From: Campylobacterales bacterium
GTDB lineage: Bacteria > Campylobacterota > Campylobacteria > Campylobacterales > QNZT01
Length of the DNA: 8,277 nt
Assembly: GCA_027080605.1 (NCBI GenBank)
Contig: JALWRO010000061.1
Coordinates: 1-8,277 of the forward strand
Direction of reading: 5' to 3'
The stretch's first letter is position 1. Each line of letters opens with the position of its first letter. Below the pieces are notes generated by a model. It did no database searches. It saw only the letters and a list, made by a program, of their open reading frames with translations, and was not told the DNA's origin. Shown in pieces: positions 1-5,129 of the stretch. A program made the position numbers and the translations under genes.

Positions 1-19
1 CTTTTTTTCTTCGATTCAT
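1..19 (-). CDS. start of an unidentified gene, cut by the window edge
   Basis: On the minus strand an ATG at 17-19 opens a frame reading MNRRKK before the sequence ends at base 1. The ATG overlaps the TGA stop of the DHH phosphoesterase gene as ATGA, the usual sign of translational coupling. It is preceded by AAAAGG at 27-32, seven bases upstream, which is a good Shine-Dalgarno match. The very basic N-terminus would suit the cytoplasmic tail of a membrane or exported protein, but six residues are too few to assign any family. The call rests on the start signal and operon geometry only. Confidence 0.5.
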
Positions 20-948
20 AAATGTACCTTTTGCAGAATATCGTCTAGTATTTTTTGTGTATCTCTATGCCGTACGTTGAACCCTGCAGCTCTTTTATGT
101 CCACCGCCTCCCATGGCAAGTGCTATTTCAGCAACATCGATGTTTTCTTTGGATCGCAGCGATATTTTATACCCCTCCGGCTCCTCGATAAACAAAATCG
201 CCAGCTGGACAGTAGCCAGAGAACGGATCAGATTGACGCAGGCATCACTGTCTGAACGCAATGCACCGGTTTTGTGAAAATCGTCCAGATTTAAAATCGC
301 ATATCCTACCATAGCATGGTTAATGAGTTGTAACTTTTCTACCGTTAGCGCTTCCAGACGCAGTTTTGCCAGGGAGTTTCGCTCTTTGAGCTGACGGGCG
401 ATAAAGGAGGGATCGGCTTTGGCGGCAATAAGTTCCGCCGCAATTTCAAATGTTCTTTTATCGACGTTCTCATAGGAAAAAAATCCCGTATCTTCAGCAA
501 GAGCAGTGTAGATGCAGGTAGAGACATCTTTTCGCAACGCGATACGGTTCTCTTTGAGCAGTTGCAGTACAACACTCGATGCACTCGGCAGAGCAGGGTC
601 AATCAGGTTGATATCGCCGTAAAGTGTATTGGTGATGTGGTGATCGATATTGATCAGCGGAACTGTTTGCCTGTCGATCCCCAGACGGTCGAAACTACCG
701 CAGTCAAAGCTGATCAGCAGATCGAATTGTTCGGGGAGTTTGGGTTTGATTTTGTCAAAATTCGGCAAAAAGTCATACCGCACAGGCAACGGCACGGTAA
801 CATTGACCACGGTCACTTTTTTGCCCATATCTCTCAAAAGAGGATAGAGGGAGAGGGAACTTCCCAGCGCATCTCCATCCGGGTTGATATGGGAAATAAG
901 CACAATACGACGGCTTTTGGAGATGAGATTCCAGGCTTTTTTATACAA
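16..948 (-). CDS. DHH/DHHA1-family phosphoesterase (NrnA-like oligoribonuclease / pAp phosphatase)
   Basis: A 310-residue cytosolic protein of the DHH superfamily, normal length for NrnA-type enzymes. Visible motifs are HINPDGDALGS at 20-30 (H20, D24, D26 as Mn ligands), FDCG at 81-84, the signature DHH at 102-104 followed by ITN, and AEDTGFFSY at 151-159 (D153). The C-terminal DHHA1 substrate-binding domain shows GGGGHKRAAGF at 280-290. Family members degrade very short RNA oligonucleotides and/or 3'-phosphoadenosine 5'-phosphate; which activity dominates here cannot be read from sequence. The start is TTG at 946-948. An in-frame TAA lies shortly upstream with no ATG in between, and AGAGGA sits eight bases before the TTG. 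The stop overlaps the ATG of the next gene by 4 bp. A 105-bp gap separates it from the upstream flavoprotein gene, so it may have its own promoter. No nrnA symbol is given because nrnA, nrnB and mgpA-like relatives cannot be separated here. Confidence 0.9.
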   Translation of the reverse strand: MYKKAWNLISKSRRIVLISHINPDGDALGSSLSLYPLLRDMGKKVTVVNVTVPLPVRYDFLPNFDKIKPKLPEQFDLLISFDCGSFDRLGIDRQTVPLINIDHHITNTLYGDINLIDPALPSASSVVLQLLKENRIALRKDVSTCIYTALAEDTGFFSYENVDKRTFEIAAELIAAKADPSFIARQLKERNSLAKLRLEALTVEKLQLINHAMVGYAILNLDDFHKTGALRSDSDACVNLIRSLATVQLAILFIEEPEGYKISLRSKENIDVAEIALAMGGGGHKRAAGFNVRHRDTQKILDDILQKVHL

Positions 949-1053
949 AACAGCAATCCTCTGATTTTAATATTTTCAATGGGAAAAATAATTTGACTTA
1001 TACATGATGAAAGTCTATACAAAATTTACTAAAAAAGCGGTTAGTATTGCCAA
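949..1053. other. intergenic gap between flavoprotein gene and DHH gene
   Basis: This 105-bp AT-rich gap contains the Shine-Dalgarno AGAGGA of the DHH gene. For minus-strand transcription the best -10-like element is TATAAG (plus-strand 997-1002), with no convincing -35 box. That would place a start about 45 bases before the TTG codon. No terminator with a stem and U-run is visible after the upstream flavoprotein gene, so read-through into the DHH gene is possible. Confidence 0.4.
993..1021 (+). promoter_or_regulatory. candidate plus-strand (antisense) sigma-70-like promoter
   Basis: TTGACT (993-998, 5 of 6 to consensus) is followed after exactly 17 bases by TATACA (1016-1021, 4 of 6). It points right, into the 3' end of the HI0933-type flavoprotein gene, which lies on the minus strand. 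No plausible plus-strand protein follows, so any transcript would be antisense. An AT-rich gap can produce such a match by chance. Confidence 0.25.
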
Positions 1054-2298
1054 TTAATCCGACGGGTCTCCCAGTAAATGTCCGGCGAGATAACCGCTGG
1101 CAAAAGACCACTGCAGATTATACCCGCCGCAGGGCCCGTCAAGATCCATCACTTCACCGCAAAAGTAGAGTCCCGGAACCTTTTTGCTTTGCATCGTATC
1201 AGGGTTGATCTCTTTGAGAGAGATGCCGCCTCTGGTAATCATCGCCATTTTGAAGCCGTCGTGTCCGGTGACGGTCAGCGGTGTCCATGCAAGGGTTTTT
1301 AAAAGGGTGTCGCGCTTTTTCCCGGGGATTTTGGAAAATCGCTCTTCCGGACTGATGTCACACAGTTTACAGATCTCCACGGCAACTGATTTGGGAAGCA
1401 GGCTTTGGAGATGCTGCAGGAGAGTATTGTCAGGATGTTTTTCCATCGACTGCTTCAGATGGGCAAGGATTGCATCTTCATGAAGTCCTTTGGTCATATT
1501 GACCAGGAGTGGTACTTCGCCGTACTTTTCCAGAAGTGGAGTGATTTCCCGGGAAAAGTCAAGTACCACCGGTCCCCGGATACCGGATTTGGTAAAGATG
1601 AGGTCTCCGGTTGCACGCAGTTTTTTGGCTTTGGGCAAATTGACACGTATGGTCGCTTTGGCAATCGTATCCGCACGGCACTGTGCGACCCAACGCTCTT
1701 TGGTATGCAGCGGCATCATAGCCGGATGCAGAGTGGTGACACGATGTCCCAGAGATGCAGCCAGTCGATATCCATCTCCTTCGGCACCCAGCACGGGATA
1801 TCCCAGTCCTCCGGTAGCGATGATAAGTTTTTCTGAGTAATAGATATGATTTTCCGTGTGGATATGGAAAAGGTTGTCCACTTTGTCTGTGCGGAGTACT
1901 TTTTGGGAGCAGAACAGGGTGGCACCGGCTTTTGCAGCCTCTTTTTCGAGTGCAGAGAGGATGGTTTGGGCATTGTGTGTTTTTGGGACAATACGATATC
2001 CGTCCGGTGCGTGTGTCTCGACACCTGCTTCATGAAAGAAAGCGGTCAGTTTGCGGTGGTCGAAACGTGTCAGTGCAGGTCTCATAAAACGCCCGTTGCG
2101 CCCGAAAGAAGCCATGAATGCATCGTTGGGAAGTGTGTTTGTCAGGTTGCATCTTCCTCCGCCTGTCGCTTTGAGTTTGGCACCCGGTCGGGAAAGCTTT
2201 TCCAGAAGCAGTACCCTTTTGCCCTGCCGTGCGGCAGTGATAGCAGCGAGCATACCCGCCGCTCCGGAACCGATAACGACAAGATCATACACTTTCAT
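1054..2298 (-). CDS. HI0933/BaiN-family FAD-dependent oxidoreductase
   Basis: A 414-residue flavoprotein of the HI0933 (YhiN/BaiN) family, often labelled NAD(P)/FAD-dependent oxidoreductase or aminoacetone oxidase family. The N-terminal Rossmann fold has the dinucleotide motif GSGAAG at 10-15 and the ribose-binding E33. The family signature follows (KATGGGRCNLTN, 43-54), then a second FAD motif ATGGLGYP at 161-168, TGDLIFTKSGIRGP at 230-243, and C-terminal GEVMDLDGPCGGYN at 381-394. No signal peptide or membrane segment is seen, so it should be cytosolic. Physiological substrates are unsettled for most members; BaiN acts on bile-acid intermediates in a gut clostridium, which is not a safe transfer here. 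ATG at 2296-2298 overlaps the TGA of the upstream phosphatidyltransferase gene (ATGA), and AAAAGGAAA at 2307-2315 is its Shine-Dalgarno region. It is the last gene of the four-gene operon. Confidence 0.92.
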   Translation of the reverse strand: MKVYDLVVIGSGAAGMLAAITAARQGKRVLLLEKLSRPGAKLKATGGGRCNLTNTLPNDAFMASFGRNGRFMRPALTRFDHRKLTAFFHEAGVETHAPDGYRIVPKTHNAQTILSALEKEAAKAGATLFCSQKVLRTDKVDNLFHIHTENHIYYSEKLIIATGGLGYPVLGAEGDGYRLAASLGHRVTTLHPAMMPLHTKERWVAQCRADTIAKATIRVNLPKAKKLRATGDLIFTKSGIRGPVVLDFSREITPLLEKYGEVPLLVNMTKGLHEDAILAHLKQSMEKHPDNTLLQHLQSLLPKSVAVEICKLCDISPEERFSKIPGKKRDTLLKTLAWTPLTVTGHDGFKMAMITRGGISLKEINPDTMQSKKVPGLYFCGEVMDLDGPCGGYNLQWSFASGYLAGHLLGDPSD

Positions 2299-2885
2299 GA
2301 ACAGATTTTCCTTTTCGTGTGAGAAGATGCATTACGCAGTTTAAGGGCGTGCCAGATCGAGTGAATATTACTTTTTTGTTCATAAAGTATGCAGGTGATG
2401 GCAATGTTTTCTACAGTTTCAACTGCCAGAAACCAGACCGCGATGTGAAAAAGCAACGGCTGATGCCATAGCAAAAGCACTACGACACCCAGACTCATCA
2501 GCAGTGCAGAAAGTTTGGTGATCCAGGTGTGATAACTTGCCAGTTTGCCAAATTTGAAAAGTGCAAAAAAGGCGGGGAGTATGAAGAGTATAACGGCTGC
2601 GAGTATATACGTTTTCTCCTGCAGGATAATCTTCGGCCAGAGCCACCAGACCGCTAGTGGTGTGGTAAGATAGGTCAAAATGTCTCCGTAGCTGTCGAGT
2701 CGGGCGACCAGTTCGGAAGTCTGGTGCAGTGCCCGTGCGATAAACCCGTCCAACGCATCGGAAAGCAGCATGGCGCCGAAGAGAAAAAAGAAGAGTTTTG
2801 GTTGTCCGAACCACGCTGCCAGCAAAAGAAACGGTGTAGCTACGATACGAAAAAGGCTCAGAAGGTTTGGGATGGTAAAAAGCAT
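2295..2885 (-). CDS. CDP-alcohol phosphatidyltransferase family membrane protein
   Basis: A 196-residue polytopic inner-membrane enzyme of the CDP-alcohol phosphatidyltransferase family, which transfers a phosphatidyl-type group from a CDP-alcohol to a second alcohol. The active-site signature is at 43-68: D43, D46, G47, A50, R51, D64 and D68 fit DxxDGxxAR...DxxxD. The Gly normally nine residues after the Arg is Val60 here. N-terminal IPNLLSLFRI resembles the PgsA/PssA entry helix, and further hydrophobic helices lie near 14-42, 68-83, 91-111, 123-141 and 146-168. The tail (about 169-196) is polar and basic. The frame is open up to 2936, but ATG at 2883-2885 is chosen: it gives the conserved IPNLLSLFR start, leaves a 4-bp gap after the DUF2905 stop, and has an AGG seven bases upstream. 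The acceptor alcohol is unknown, so no pgsA, pssA or cls name is justified. Confidence 0.85.
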   Translation of the reverse strand: MLFTIPNLLSLFRIVATPFLLLAAWFGQPKLFFFLFGAMLLSDALDGFIARALHQTSELVARLDSYGDILTYLTTPLAVWWLWPKIILQEKTYILAAVILFILPAFFALFKFGKLASYHTWITKLSALLMSLGVVVLLLWHQPLLFHIAVWFLAVETVENIAITCILYEQKSNIHSIWHALKLRNASSHTKRKICS

Positions 2886-2889
2886 CCTG

Positions 2890-3114
2890 CTACCTGAAAA
2901 ACTTGCCGAAGAGATAGAGCAGGGCAGAGAGTACAATACTCAGTAAAATGGAAGTTGTCACCGGAAAGTAGAAAGAGAAATTCTCTTTTTTGATATAGAT
3001 GTCACCGGGAAGTCGACCGATATTGAAAGGGATTTTGTCATTGAATGAGAGTAGAAACCCTATCAGCAACAGAAAAAAACCAAGCATCATGAAGAGTTTT
3101 CCTAATTCAGTCAT
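2890..3114 (-). CDS. small DUF2905-family membrane protein
   Basis: A 74-residue protein with two transmembrane helices (about 5-24 and 51-70) flanking a short loop with NIGRLPGDIYIKKENFSFYF at 31-50. The GRLPGDI core followed by a positively charged stretch and aromatic residues is the hallmark of DUF2905. The function of this family is unknown. The frame is open further upstream to 3315, but the family-length product starts at ATG 3112-3114, with AAGGAG seven bases before it. That start overlaps the 3' end of the DUF2238 gene by 8 bp, indicating coupled translation. The next gene begins 4 bp after its TAG. It could be an accessory subunit of neighbouring membrane proteins; that is guessed from position only. 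Confidence 0.85.
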   Translation of the reverse strand: MTELGKLFMMLGFFLLLIGFLLSFNDKIPFNIGRLPGDIYIKKENFSFYFPVTTSILLSIVLSALLYLFGKFFR

Positions 3115-3712
3115 CGCCTTTCTCCTTCGCGTATTTTTTGTAAAAATGGTAGAAGAGAAATACATTGATTGCCGCTCCGATATCTGCTGCAAGCATATCT
3201 TTTTGTGCATCCCAGACATCGCCCTGTGTGCCCAGAAAAGCGATACCCAGATCAGGGTGAAAAACCATAGCTGCTGCCCACTCCAGGATTTCATAAAGTG
3301 CGGATATGGAGACAATGACGGAAAAAGTCACCCACAAAACAACTTTCAGGTTTTGTACAAAATGGAGTAAAATCTCAAAAAGCGGACGAAACAGGAGCAA
3401 ACCGAAAAGAAAATGCACCAGCCTGTCGAAATTGTTTCTTTCAAAACCGAACAGTTTGCTGACAGGTTCAAACCAGGGCATCTCAGCATACGTATAATGT
3501 GCACCGAGTGCGTGCAGTGCACTGAAAATGAGTAAAAGAATGAGTGCAGTCAGGCTAAAACGGAATTTTATATCCAGCCAAATCACCAGGGGAAAAAGGG
3601 TGACCGGCAAGACATTTTCCAGCATCCAGTCCGCCGGATATTTTGGATGAATCGCTGCAATGCCCCAGATAACGATGTAGAGGGCGTACAGCATTTTATG
3701 AGAACGCGGCAT
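3107..3712 (-). CDS. DUF2238 (YjdF-like) inner-membrane protein
   Basis: A 201-residue membrane protein with about six hydrophobic helices (roughly 8-22, 33-48, 52-70, 97-110, 123-142, 175-192). The conserved polar motifs of DUF2238 are HALGAHYTYAEMP at 67-79, RNNFDRLVHF at 92-101, YEILEW at 140-145 and GTQGDVWDAQKDM at 161-173. The His, Asp, Glu and Trp residues sit at helix ends, which suggests an enzyme or metal site, but no activity is established for the family. The start is ATG 3710-3712 with AAAAGGAG five bases upstream, directly downstream of a strong promoter. It is the first gene of a tightly packed operon with DUF2905, phosphatidyltransferase and flavoprotein genes. The C-terminal tail (191-201) is charged and cytosolic-looking. 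Confidence 0.88.
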   Translation of the reverse strand: MPRSHKMLYALYIVIWGIAAIHPKYPADWMLENVLPVTLFPLVIWLDIKFRFSLTALILLLIFSALHALGAHYTYAEMPWFEPVSKLFGFERNNFDRLVHFLFGLLLFRPLFEILLHFVQNLKVVLWVTFSVIVSISALYEILEWAAAMVFHPDLGIAFLGTQGDVWDAQKDMLAADIGAAINVFLFYHFYKKYAKEKGDD

Positions 3713-3732
3713 TGAAACTCCTTTTGAGGAGT

Positions 3733-3761
3733 ATTATACCATTTTGGTGTGAGGATGCTAA
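3733..3761 (-). promoter_or_regulatory. sigma-70 promoter of the DUF2238 operon
   Basis: Read on the minus strand, TTAGCA (3756-3761, 4 of 6 to TTGACA) is followed after 17 bases by a perfect TATAAT (3733-3738). TGG directly before the -10 gives the extended TGnTATAAT form. Transcription should begin near 3724-3727, giving a leader of only about 12-15 bases that carries the AAAAGGAG ribosome site. The promoter fills the 49-bp gap after the lipoprotein gene, so the four downstream genes need not depend on lipoprotein transcription. Confidence 0.8.
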
Positions 3762-4523
3762 TTATTCTTCCAGTAAATGGTGACCGTTCCACGTATATTT
3801 TTTGGTTATAGATGCAGTTTCATTATCATCATCGGTGACATTGAGTGTTACTTCCATAAGATCAAGTTCGTCGGAGACATCTACCCATTGATTACATGCA
3901 TTATCATTAATCAGTAATTTTCTTTTTCCGTCAATAGTTTGGTATATTTTCCAGTTTGCCTGAACAATATTGTCATTGTTAGAGCTGTTATGGTCACTGT
4001 CGATTCGATCCTGGTCATGACTGGCTGAACATTTAAACCAAAAACCGTGTTCAGGATGCAGTCTTACCGTAATAATAGCTTTGGGTGGGAGTGTTTTTTT
4101 ATCGCTAATGGTATAGGAATAGCATTGTGTATCGGTTTGATTGTCGCTATCTGTAACTTGCAGACAAACCTCTTTTTGTCCTTCTGTATCACATGGAAGA
4201 GAAACGGTACTATCTGTACTAATAATATTCCCATTTGTTGTCCATTCATAGGCAACGAGTTGTGTATCCGGAGCAGTCACTTGACTGTTTGATCCATTCA
4301 GAGTAATTGTATTACCTACTGGACATACATTTTCATCGGCAGTAATAGCAGCTATAGGCAACATGTTTTGTGTTGGTGACGAAAGTGATGAAATATTTTC
4401 TAAATGATTTATATTGATAGCAGGTGTCCCTGGTGAGAAATTTTGTTCATTTACTGCTCCACCATTACTACAGCCTGCTAATATACCGGAAACTATTATG
4501 CCTAAACCAATTAACTTTAACAT
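3762..4523 (-). CDS. predicted lipoprotein with two PKD-like (Ig-fold) domains
   Basis: A 253-residue secreted protein. The signal peptide is 1-17, with lipobox LAGC and Cys18 as the lipidation site, followed by a flexible Ser/Asn/Gly-rich linker to about 53. Residue S19 at +2 gives no inner-membrane retention signal, so an outer-membrane or surface location is likely. Two Ig/PKD-like repeats follow. The first, 56-139, has PIAAITADE, AYEWTTNG and CLQVTDSDNQT; the second, 148-245, has PKAIITVRL, ANWKIYQTIDG and TLNVTDDDNET. Apart from Cys18 there are six cysteines (67, 111, 120, 134, 165, 210), an even number that would allow disulfides. ATG 4521-4523 has AGGA eight bases upstream. The gene is much more AT-rich than its neighbours, with only about 28-40% G+C in sampled lines, which suggests transfer. 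PKD domains usually bind protein or carbohydrate; no specific partner can be named. No orthologue is recognised. Confidence 0.8.
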   Translation of the reverse strand: MLKLIGLGIIVSGILAGCSNGGAVNEQNFSPGTPAININHLENISSLSSPTQNMLPIAAITADENVCPVGNTITLNGSNSQVTAPDTQLVAYEWTTNGNIISTDSTVSLPCDTEGQKEVCLQVTDSDNQTDTQCYSYTISDKKTLPPKAIITVRLHPEHGFWFKCSASHDQDRIDSDHNSSNNDNIVQANWKIYQTIDGKRKLLINDNACNQWVDVSDELDLMEVTLNVTDDDNETASITKKYTWNGHHLLEE

Positions 4524-4573
4524 TTTTTCTATCCTTTGTAAATTTTTTGTATCTGTTTTTTATGCAAGCAAGT

Positions 4574-4616
4574 AGTGTACCAACTTTGAAAAATTAAGAA
4601 TATTTATTGGTACACT
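4574..4616. repeat. 10-bp perfect inverted repeat with 23-bp spacer
   Basis: AGTGTACCAA at 4574-4583 is the exact reverse complement of TTGGTACACT at 4607-4616. The right arm overlaps the next dyad, so the half-motif AGTGTA occurs three times within 55 bp. There is no following T-run and no gene ends here, so a terminator is unlikely. An operator for a dimeric regulator, or a recombinase-related site, fits better. Confidence 0.7.
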
Positions 4617-4628
4617 GGTTACAGTGTA
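4611..4628. repeat. 7-4-7 dyad, operator-like palindrome
   Basis: TACACTG and CAGTGTA are perfect inverted repeats separated by GTTA. The 18-bp compact two-fold symmetry is typical of a binding site for a helix-turn-helix dimer. It lies about 90-105 bp upstream of the lipoprotein start and about 150 bp upstream of the integrase-fragment start. Confidence 0.6.
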
Positions 4629-4634
4629 ATATGC

Positions 4635-4647
4635 TTCTTAATAAGAA
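4635..4647. repeat. TTCTTA-A-TAAGAA palindrome
   Basis: A perfect 6-1-6 inverted repeat just seven bases from the preceding dyad. It consists almost entirely of A and T, so it could arise by chance in this AT-rich region. Its closeness to the other dyads is the reason to list it. Confidence 0.4.
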
Positions 4648-4655
4648 AAATGACG

Positions 4656-4683
4656 TTGAAAAAATTTAATACAAACGTATAAA
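4656..4683 (+). promoter_or_regulatory. candidate promoter for the integrase-like fragment
   Basis: TTGAAA (4656-4661) and TATAAA (4678-4683) are spaced by 16 bases on the plus strand, each 5 of 6 to consensus. The predicted start near 4690 would leave a leader of about 90 bases. Other -10-like sequences occur nearer the gene (for example CATAAT at 4750-4755) but lack a -35 partner. Confidence 0.35.
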
Positions 4684-4693
4684 AAAGATAAAA

Positions 4694-4710
4694 TATTTCA
4701 AAATGAAATA
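4694..4710. repeat. TATTTCA-AAA-TGAAATA palindrome
   Basis: A perfect 7-3-7 inverted repeat about 70 bp upstream of the integrase-fragment start codon. It lies just downstream of the candidate -10 box at 4678-4683, where a repressor could act. Low sequence complexity weakens the case. Confidence 0.4.
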
Positions 4711-4778
4711 AAATTACACCTATTCCCCAAAATCTTATAAAATTTATTCCATAATGAAATCCTGTAAAGGAGTATGTG

Positions 4779-5129
4779 ATGGAAGTTTTAAAAAAGTTAC
4801 AGCAAAAAATGTCAGTTAAAGGGTATGCGGCTAAAACGCGGCAGTTTTATCTTCAGACAGTAGAAGCGTATATTTTGTTTCATGGGAAAAGAGATCCTTA
4901 CTATATGGGGATGGTGGAAATCGAGTTGTTCATGAACTATCTTTCAGAAAAAAAGAGTGTTCCGTTTCCTGCTCGTCAGCAGGCTTTTCAGGCATTGATG
5001 TTCTTTTATACGCAGGTTTTACAAGTGGCGTTGCAGAAAGAGTATATTGATGCTTCACGAAAAGAGAGCGTGCAGACACCGGTAAACAGGGTTGTGCGTA
5101 AACCGGTACAGAGTGTGATGGTTTTTTAA
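4779..5129 (+). CDS. integron-integrase-type N-terminal core-binding (SAM-like) domain without catalytic domain
   Basis: A 116-residue protein matching only the N-terminal DNA-binding domain of IntI-type tyrosine recombinases. The line-up with IntI1 as I remember it is clear: LKKLQQKMSVKGYAAKTRQFY (4-24) for the first helix, then AYILFHGKRDPYYMG (30-44), EIELFMNYLSEKKSV (47-61), and RQQAFQALMFFYTQVL (66-81). The chain ends at about the point where IntI proteins enter the catalytic domain (PVVLT region), so the Arg-His-Arg-His-Tyr catalytic residues are all absent. It therefore cannot recombine DNA alone. The start is ATG 4779-4781, six bases after a perfect AAAGGAG; the GTG just before it is less likely. 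The stop overlaps the flhB stop in a shared TTAA. The reading frame is intact with strong translation signals, so it may be a maintained DNA-binding protein and not merely debris. It is the only complete plus-strand gene in the window. Confidence 0.75.
   Translation: MEVLKKLQQKMSVKGYAAKTRQFYLQTVEAYILFHGKRDPYYMGMVEIELFMNYLSEKKSVPFPARQQAFQALMFFYTQVLQVALQKEYIDASRKESVQTPVNRVVRKPVQSVMVF

Larger units (their letters stand above)
4524..4778. other. AT-rich, dyad-rich divergent intergenic region
   Basis: This 255-bp stretch separates the lipoprotein gene (minus) from the integrase-like fragment (plus). It is very AT-rich: three full lines counted by hand give about 30, 23 and 18% G+C. It contains four inverted repeats (listed separately), the lipoprotein ribosome site, the integrase-fragment ribosome site AAAGGAG (4766-4772) and promoter-like hexamers. 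No ORF of note is seen. By position it is a shared regulatory region or a relic recombination site. Confidence 0.7.

Noticed and set aside
1028..1045. ACTAA/TTAGT stem after the flavoprotein gene as a terminator
   Set aside because: The stem is only 5 bp with an 8-base loop, and no U-run follows on either strand.
2295..2936. Longer phosphatidyltransferase reading frame starting at 2936
   Set aside because: It adds 17 residues with no family resemblance and would overlap the DUF2905 gene by 47 bp. The Met at 2885 fits the family start and operon spacing.
2890..3315. Long form of the DUF2905 protein (141 residues)
   Set aside because: The first 67 residues are an out-of-frame shadow of the DUF2238 gene. 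The family-length start at 3114 has an excellent AAGGAG.
3717..3732. 6-bp hairpin (ACTCCT-AGGAGT) covering the DUF2238 ribosome site, as a translational switch
   Set aside because: The TATAAT box next to it puts the transcription start inside the hairpin, so the left arm should not be in the RNA.
3713..3761. attC recombination site downstream of the lipoprotein gene
   Set aside because: The gap is only 49 bp, is occupied by a clear promoter, and shows no RYYYAAC/GTTRRRY core pair.
5078..5107. Paired ACCGGT motifs near the flhB 3' end as a terminator or att site
   Set aside because: The arms are 6 bp within coding sequence, the loop is long, and no U-run directly follows. ACCGGT is self-complementary, so the pairing is trivial.
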